DNA from: Proteiniphilum sp. UBA5267
Lineage (GTDB): Bacteria; Bacteroidota; Bacteroidia; Bacteroidales; Dysgonomonadaceae
NCBI GenBank assembly: GCA_002411515.1
Contig: DHTF01000116.1
Location: 45,453 to 57,056, forward strand
DNA: 11,604 bases
Reading direction: 5' to 3'
The translations under genes were made by a program, and so were the position numbers. Of the stretch, positions 8,901 through 11,604 are shown in pieces; the first letter of the stretch is position 1; each line of letters begins with the position of its first letter. The notes under the pieces are model-generated. The model worked only from the letters and a program-made list of their open reading frames with translations. It was not told the origin of the DNA and made no database searches.

Positions 8901-9030
8901 CCCCCACGAGGGTTTCACCCTTACTGTCGGATACAACTCCACTTACCTTCACATTTGTCTGTGCAAACGTCAATGAGAAGCAACATAACAAAAAACAGGT
9001 GAAGGTTGCGATAATCTTGAATTGTTTCAT
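5932..9030 (-). CDS. SusC/RagA-family TonB-dependent outer-membrane transporter
   Basis: A 1032-residue outer-membrane barrel that imports ligands captured by SusD, powered by TonB-ExbB-ExbD. The signal peptide ends at about FAQ (residues 22-24). Residues about 26-100 form a carboxypeptidase-D-regulatory-like domain (VSGVVSDSKGETLVGVSI, then DGKYEINV and FSYIGF). Residues about 103-240 are the plug, opening with LEEVSVVGYGTQRK and including ALVLIDGID and KDATATAIYGARGANGVILI. The rest is the beta-barrel, ending in a terminal Phe as expected for outer-membrane proteins. A DVNGDGIVNSDD segment at about residue 842 resembles a calcium-binding EF-hand-like loop and is common in this family. There is no N-terminal STN domain, so direct signalling to an anti-sigma factor is not expected, and no sigma/anti-sigma or hybrid two-component gene is in the window. 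The gene starts 19 nt after the NHL-protein stop, with a weak AGAAGA ribosome-binding sequence. Confidence 0.97.
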   Translation of the reverse strand: MKQFKIIATFTCFLLCCFSLTFAQTNVKVSGVVSDSKGETLVGVSIYGKSNPSRGVVTDYDGKYEINVKAGELLVFSYIGFTVQEIKVGSNPNQMINVVLEESAQMLEEVSVVGYGTQRKVSVIGSIATVKPDDLKVGGVSSITNNLAGRIAGLIGIQSSGEPGSDVSEFWIRGISTFGGGSSALVLIDGIDRGASGLNDLAPEDIESFSVLKDATATAIYGARGANGVILINTRRGEEGKITINANFKSSVETLPRLPDYLGAHDYAMLANEARVVRGGLPVYSDEIFDIIKYGMDPDLYPDVNWQKEILRESTNSMQGNVNISGGGKLARYYMSLFYRTNDAIYKQEGMDKYHSDVRRNQYSFRSNIDVDVTNSTKVSLLLSAKLVDQNRPGMGDTGQIWNAVSSITPMTVPVMYSNGMFPSYGSGYNTSPTVLLNETGYRSDRTNAIETLLTLEQDFSALLEGLKATGSISFDNDNSHTQSRYKMPDLYMAVDRNWQTGELLTTKTVVASPMTYGSSSYGRRTIYLEGKINYDKIINERHRVGALLLYQQKDYQRTDVYNELSSIPRRNQGMAGRLTYSLDDIYFIETNFGYNGSENFPKGQRFGFFPSVALGYVVSNYKFMQEHLPVINTLKFRYSFGLVGNDKIERNGAEVRFPYLTRVNMDANGYYFGDVPGYYYGVTDSELGSTGLVWESAKKHNWGLDLTFLDNAFNVTIDAFLDKRDNIFMARNTLPGTLGIGSTVWGNVGRMKSWGTDGTASYTKQLGDFILEARGNFTFTRDKIIDYDEVIPRYPYLAQKGNSYGITRGLIALGLFRDEADVKNSPTQFGTVLPGDIKYQDVNGDGIVNSDDIVPIGNARVPKIQYGFAGSAKWKGFDFNIFFRGAGKSDFFFGGTGFYPFAGERLGNVLSIVNDQKNRWTPASYSGDPSTENPNARFPRLTYGNNTNNNRPSTFWLADASYLRLKTMELGYTIPKSVTKKMSMSNLRLSLIGDNLHVWDKVKFWDPEQASENGAVYPLTRSYTLVLQMAF

Positions 9031-9049
9031 AATGTCTTCTTGTGATTGT

Positions 9050-10399
9050 TTATTGTATGGAGATACAGCGTACTACACGATTAAAGGTGTCCGCCACATA
9101 AATGAGGCCATCAAAGGTAGCGGTGATGTCGTACGGACGATTGAATAAAGCCTCTTCAGGTTTACCGTCCCTGTATCCCGAGACTGCTGGACCGGCTGGA
9201 GGGCCGGCAAAGATGGTACAATTGAGCAGGGGATCTACTTTCCATACACAATGAAACTTTTGGTCACAGATATAGACATTTCCTTCGTGGTCGGAGCCCA
9301 ATCCGCACAAGGTGCCTAGTTGGGCTTCGCGGCCGGAGCCTTCTTTCGACATAGAGGAGACAAGTCCCGTACCGATGATCCATTCCATGTCATCCCACGT
9401 TATCCAGGGTGTGGTTCTTCCTTCTGGTACGTGCTGGGGGTCGAAACGCATGATGCGACCCGATGCTTCGAGGGAGAGGTACATCTTTCGATCCACGGCA
9501 TTGAATGTCATGTGGGAGTATTGGCCAGTGGGTATGTTCATCCCAATCAATTCCACCTTGCGGGTTATCTGGTGAACCCTGATAAAACGTTCGCCACGCT
9601 CGCTCATCATATAGACGTAGGTGTCGTCTGCTCCCAACGCACAAGCGGTGTAAGAACCGAATATCCAGTTACCTTGTTCGTCTTTTTGATCATAGAAAAT
9701 CTCCGATTCAATATAATTGCTTGCCTTGCTCAGGCTGTAGAACAGAATTGGTCGTGCACCCGGATTTCGCTCCATGACGTAGTTATAGGTGAACTGTTCA
9801 TTGAAGGTGGTGCTCCAGGGGACGCTCATGTTGAGAACTGTGGTCATCTTGTTCTCAGTGGTCGATATCAACCGCATGCGTGCACCTGTTTGGTCGTCAG
9901 CCACGAGCACATTGCCGATGTCATCGACCGCGATCTTGGCTGGACGGTAGAAGGTGGCATCGAGTGCCGGTCCATCGATTGGCGGATTGGTAGATACATT
10001 CCATCTCCCGGCAACAGTTGTCACAACTGCCTTGATGTAATACTGAAAACGTGTATCAGCCAAGGTGGACTCCTTGCCATCCACAACCACCTTAATGGTA
10101 GAGTATTCACCGGGTTGCTTGGGTACGAGGGCATAGATGGCATTGTCTTGTACACGTAAGACCAGTGCTTCTTTGTCATTAAAATAAAGCTTGATCTTTT
10201 CTTTGTCATTTCCAAAGTTGCTCCCGCTAACGATTATTTTTGTTCCCAATCCCCCTCTCTTGGGGCCAATATCCTCCACGACAACTGCCTTGTTGGGGTC
10301 ATGAGGCTTGTCATACGGATTTGACTCCCCTTCACTACTGCTTTCGCATGCCATGAGTAGCGCTAGAAAAATCATGCATAAGAATTTTGTTTTCATCAT
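9050..10399 (-). CDS. IPT/TIG and NHL-repeat lipoprotein, first gene of the locus
   Basis: A 449-residue lipoprotein, probably surface-exposed and ligand-binding. The signal peptide has lipobox LLMAC (Cys18), followed by Glu-Ser-Ser. Two consecutive ATGs (10399 and 10396) are possible starts; neither has a clear ribosome-binding site. Residues about 40-121 form an IPT/TIG immunoglobulin-like domain (IGPKRGGLGTKIIVSGSNFG, typical of this fold). The remainder looks like a beta-propeller built of NHL-type repeats; the clearest are FYRPAKIAVDDIGNVLVAD, LGSDHEGNVYICD and FNRPYDITATFDGLIYVAD. No catalytic residues are recognised. Related IPT-NHL proteins occur beside SusC/SusD pairs in other Bacteroidota, where they are generally annotated as IPT/TIG-domain proteins of unknown ligand. 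Here it leads the operon, preceding susC by 19 nt, so it is made first from a transcript that begins with the palindromic leader element. Confidence 0.88.
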   Translation of the reverse strand: MMKTKFLCMIFLALLMACESSSEGESNPYDKPHDPNKAVVVEDIGPKRGGLGTKIIVSGSNFGNDKEKIKLYFNDKEALVLRVQDNAIYALVPKQPGEYSTIKVVVDGKESTLADTRFQYYIKAVVTTVAGRWNVSTNPPIDGPALDATFYRPAKIAVDDIGNVLVADDQTGARMRLISTTENKMTTVLNMSVPWSTTFNEQFTYNYVMERNPGARPILFYSLSKASNYIESEIFYDQKDEQGNWIFGSYTACALGADDTYVYMMSERGERFIRVHQITRKVELIGMNIPTGQYSHMTFNAVDRKMYLSLEASGRIMRFDPQHVPEGRTTPWITWDDMEWIIGTGLVSSMSKEGSGREAQLGTLCGLGSDHEGNVYICDQKFHCVWKVDPLLNCTIFAGPPAGPAVSGYRDGKPEEALFNRPYDITATFDGLIYVADTFNRVVRCISIQ

Positions 10400-10513
10400 A
10401 GAAATCGGTAATTAGTTTAAATTGAGTGTTAGTACTATTTTGAGGAACGATTTAATATGGATTCTCACGGTTAGGGTGTGTTTATTTTAGTATTTTATGG
10501 AATGTTCATTATA

Positions 10514-10520
10514 TTATTAA
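10514..10520. repeat. Left copy of a 7-bp direct repeat (candidate target-site duplication)
   Basis: TTATTAA at 10514-10520 is repeated exactly at 10734-10740, directly outside the two ends of the palindromic element. This is the arrangement a transposition event leaves. The repeat is AT-only in an AT-rich region, so a chance match cannot be excluded. Confidence 0.5.
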
Positions 10521-10733
10521 TTTAAGTTTCGCATGGTATGTATACAGCTAAATTCTCGACTGACAATGCTTTGTGACCCATATTTGTCCTCGTTCCACTA
10601 AAAGAGCAGAACTTGCTACGCTTCAAACAGCTGCTCTTTTTACGTTCCTCGAGGTCAATGGGTCCCCACAAAACATTTATAGGTCTCATCTTTAGCTGTA
10701 TATACACCAATTTATAAACATGCGAAACTTGAG
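10521..10733. mobile_element. MITE-like palindromic element in the operon leader
   Basis: A 213-bp element whose halves are inverted copies in several nested blocks. The ends are TTTAAGTTTCGCATG (10521-10535) and CATGCGAAACTTGAG (10719-10733), which match at 13 of 15 positions, the inner 12 perfectly. Inside are TATACAGCTAAA (10541-10552) with its exact inverse (10691-10702), and TTTGTGACCCAT (10570-10581) with an inverse at 10658-10672 that has a 3-nt bulge. Innermost is AAAAGAGCAG (10600-10609) with its exact inverse (10631-10640) around a 21-nt loop. A 7-bp direct repeat flanks the element. There is no transposase, so it would be a non-autonomous element moved by a helper elsewhere. It lies between a minus-strand promoter and the first operon gene, so the RNA should fold into one long hairpin. 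It could instead be a native structured leader. The parent insertion sequence is not recognised. Confidence 0.6.
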
Positions 10734-10749
10734 TTATTAAAATATTTGT

Positions 10750-10778
10750 CAAAGGTAACATGTTTCTTTGTCTACAAA
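10750..10778 (-). promoter_or_regulatory. Bacteroidota-type promoter for the operon
   Basis: Read on the minus strand, TTTG (10775-10778) is followed after 17 nt by TACCTTTG (10750-10757). This matches the Bacteroides primary-sigma consensus TTTG (-33) and TAnnTTTG (-7). Transcription would begin at about 10743-10746 and run left through the palindromic element to the first ATG at 10399, giving a leader of about 345 nt. Within 10400-10520, the stretch immediately before the gene, I find no better match. Confidence 0.5.
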
Positions 10779-10828
10779 CAAAAAAAATACTGAATTTTTC
10801 TATATATTTAAAAAATAGTTTTTGCGGT

Positions 10829-10859
10829 TTTGGCAAACTAAAAAATGCAATAAGATTTG
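10829..10859 (+). promoter_or_regulatory. Weak candidate promoter for the DUF4405 gene
   Basis: TTTG (10829-10832) is followed after 18 nt by TAAGATTTG (10851-10859), which resembles TAnnTTTG with one extra base. It would give a leader of roughly 140 nt. A second possibility nearer the gene is TAATTTAG at 10950-10957, which lacks the final TTTG. Neither is strong. Confidence 0.25.
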
Positions 10860-10982
10860 GGATGTGTAGTCCTCCCAATTACCAAGAAAGATAGTTCCGC
10901 TGGTTAATCAAAAAACTGTCCGATTTCTTTACATTATAAATATAAGCCACTAATTTAGCAGTCCAATAAATGATTGTCTTAC

Positions 10983-10989
10983 AAAGGAG
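10983..10989 (+). promoter_or_regulatory. Shine-Dalgarno-like AAAGGAG with long spacing
   Basis: AAAGGAG is the only good ribosome-binding sequence near the DUF4405 gene, but it ends 18 nt before the ATG at 11008, much further than the usual 5-10 nt. There is no closer in-frame ATG, GTG or TTG start, and the spacer is AT-rich and probably unstructured. It may be a coincidence or a standby site. Confidence 0.35.
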
Positions 10990-11007
10990 TATTTAACAAT
11001 AAAAATA

Positions 11008-11352
11008 ATGGAACAAAACACAAAAAGCAAATTGTTTAATAAACGTGCATTTATTTCAACAGCTTTGTTTGTATCTGGAATAGTGCTTCCCTTATCTGGT
11101 TTCATGAATCACTTGTACCAGTTTGAAGAGTTGTCTTTGGAAAGACATTTTTGGATGTCAGTGCATAATGTTAGCGGTATCCTGTTTATACTATTTTCAA
11201 TTCTTCATATTACCTTTAACTGGAAAGCACTCATGCACTATGTAAAAAAGAACAAGGAGACATTGATAAGCAAAGAATCGTTGATTGCATTTTTACTTGT
11301 AGTGATCATTGTGGGGCTGTTTTCTACACATGCTTTTCATGTAGGGAAATAA
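11008..11352 (+). CDS. DUF4405-like small inner-membrane protein, possible cytochrome b-type haem protein
   Basis: A 114-residue protein with three predicted membrane helices (about 15-34, 50-72 and 91-107) and a lysine-rich loop (80-89) between the last two. The stretch HFWMSVHNVSGILF followed by ILHITFNWKAL fits the DUF4405 pattern, a family related to cytochrome b-type membrane subunits. Helix 2 carries His53 and His67, 14 residues apart, a spacing typical of haem-ligand pairs in di-haem cytochromes b; His35 and His108 lie near the ends of helices 1 and 3. Haem binding is inference. The start is the ATG after AAATA; a good AAAGGAG lies unusually far upstream. The gene points away from the uptake operon, is richer in A+T than it, and is followed by its own terminator, so it looks like a separate monocistronic unit with no evident functional tie to the uptake locus. 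Confidence 0.85.
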   Translation: MEQNTKSKLFNKRAFISTALFVSGIVLPLSGFMNHLYQFEELSLERHFWMSVHNVSGILFILFSILHITFNWKALMHYVKKNKETLISKESLIAFLLVVIIVGLFSTHAFHVGK

Positions 11353-11393
11353 AGTCCAGCTCATCAATATTGGGGTGCTATTTCGCAAAAACG

Positions 11394-11430
11394 AGGTCGT
11401 CTCATCAAACAACATGAGACGGCCTTTCTT
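11394..11430 (+). terminator. Rho-independent terminator after the DUF4405 gene
   Basis: Arms 11394-11405 and 11414-11425 pair over 12 bp with one G-U pair around an 8-nt loop, and TTCTT follows. It starts 41 nt after the DUF4405 stop codon. An A-run (11387-11391) just upstream means it may also work on the opposite strand. Confidence 0.85.
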
Positions 11431-11449
11431 GCTACCATGTTCCTACCTG

Positions 11450-11515
11450 CGCTGATACTTCGCTGGTATCCCTCCGTTATCACTCCGTTATCACTCCGTT
11501 ATCACTCCGTATATG
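11450..11515. repeat. Six degenerate 11-bp tandem repeats
   Basis: Six consecutive 11-nt units lie head to tail: CGCTGATACTT, CGCTGGTATCC, CTCCGTTATCA three times (11472-11504, identical), and CTCCGTATATG. Earlier, CTACC occurs at 11432-11436 and 11443-11447, also 11 nt apart. Because 11 is not a multiple of three and no ORF spans the array, it is unlikely to be coding. The function is unknown. Confidence 0.8.
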
Positions 11516-11536
11516 TATAAGGAGATAGCGACCCAA

Positions 11537-11565
11537 TACCCTTCTATTACCCTTCCATTATCCGT
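11537..11565. repeat. Second 11-bp-period repeat cluster
   Basis: TACCCTTCTAT (11537-11547) and TACCCTTCCAT (11548-11558) are tandem 11-nt units differing at one base, followed by a partial TATCCGT (11559-11565). They resemble the TATCCCTCCGT-type units of the preceding array but are out of phase with it. The stretch from 11566 to the window end holds nothing else that I can identify. Confidence 0.55.
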
Positions 11566-11604
11566 GCAGGAAGCTATTTCTTCTAATAACGTGAGTTCGG
11601 GATA

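Larger units (their letters stand above)
10779..11007. other. AT-rich divergent intergenic region
   Basis: This AT-rich stretch lies between the divergent operon promoter and the DUF4405 gene. It contains homopolymer A and T runs. I see no convincing gene; the only long frame here crosses the palindromic element and looks accidental. A weak plus-strand promoter-like pair is listed separately. No operator or riboswitch is recognised. Confidence 0.5.

Noticed and set aside
9320..10159. 279-residue plus-strand frame
   Set aside because: It lies entirely antisense to the IPT-NHL lipoprotein, has no domain, signal peptide or plausible ribosome-binding site, and looks like a shadow of that gene's codon pattern.
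10522..10878. 118-residue minus-strand frame
   Set aside because: It runs through the whole palindromic element and the promoter, has no recognisable domain or ribosome-binding site, and its composition follows the inverted repeats. It is probably accidental.
11450..11565. CRISPR array
   Set aside because: The units are 11 nt and directly adjacent, with no unique spacers and no cas genes.

Overview
The window comes from a member of the Bacteroidota, most likely order Bacteroidales. The evidence is a SusC/SusD pair, BACON, LamG-like and DUF1735/DUF4361 lipoproteins, Cys-Ser/Gly-Asp/Glu surface-lipoprotein signals, a TTTG/TAnnTTTG-type promoter and weak Shine-Dalgarno sequences. I cannot fix the genus.

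Most of the window (about 223-10399) is one minus-strand nutrient-acquisition locus, read right to left. The order is an IPT/TIG plus NHL-repeat lipoprotein, a SusC-like TonB-dependent transporter, a SusD-like lipoprotein, a DUF1735/DUF4361 lipoprotein, a BACON-BACON-LamG lipoprotein, and a BACON-BACON-glycerophosphodiester phosphodiesterase (GDPD) lipoprotein. The first five genes are packed tightly (gaps of 2-24 nt). A strong bidirectional hairpin terminator separates the fifth gene from the GDPD gene. The GDPD is the only catalytic domain seen; there is no glycoside hydrolase, lyase or sulfatase. The likely division of labour is surface capture of a ligand by the binding lipoproteins and SusD, cleavage of a phosphodiester by the GDPD, and import through SusC. 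The substrate is an inference.

Upstream of the operon (10400-10780) there is a good Bacteroidales-type promoter on the minus strand (10750-10778). Between it and the first gene lies a 213-bp element (10521-10733) with terminal inverted repeats, nested inverted repeats over almost its whole length and a flanking 7-bp direct repeat. It looks like a MITE inserted in the operon leader, and the transcript would carry it as a long hairpin.

On the plus strand at the right are a small three-helix DUF4405 membrane protein gene (11008-11352), a clear terminator, and a noncoding tail with degenerate 11-bp-period tandem repeats. At the left edge, 1-20 look like the 3' end of a tRNA, followed by an excellent terminator that could also stop the converging operon.
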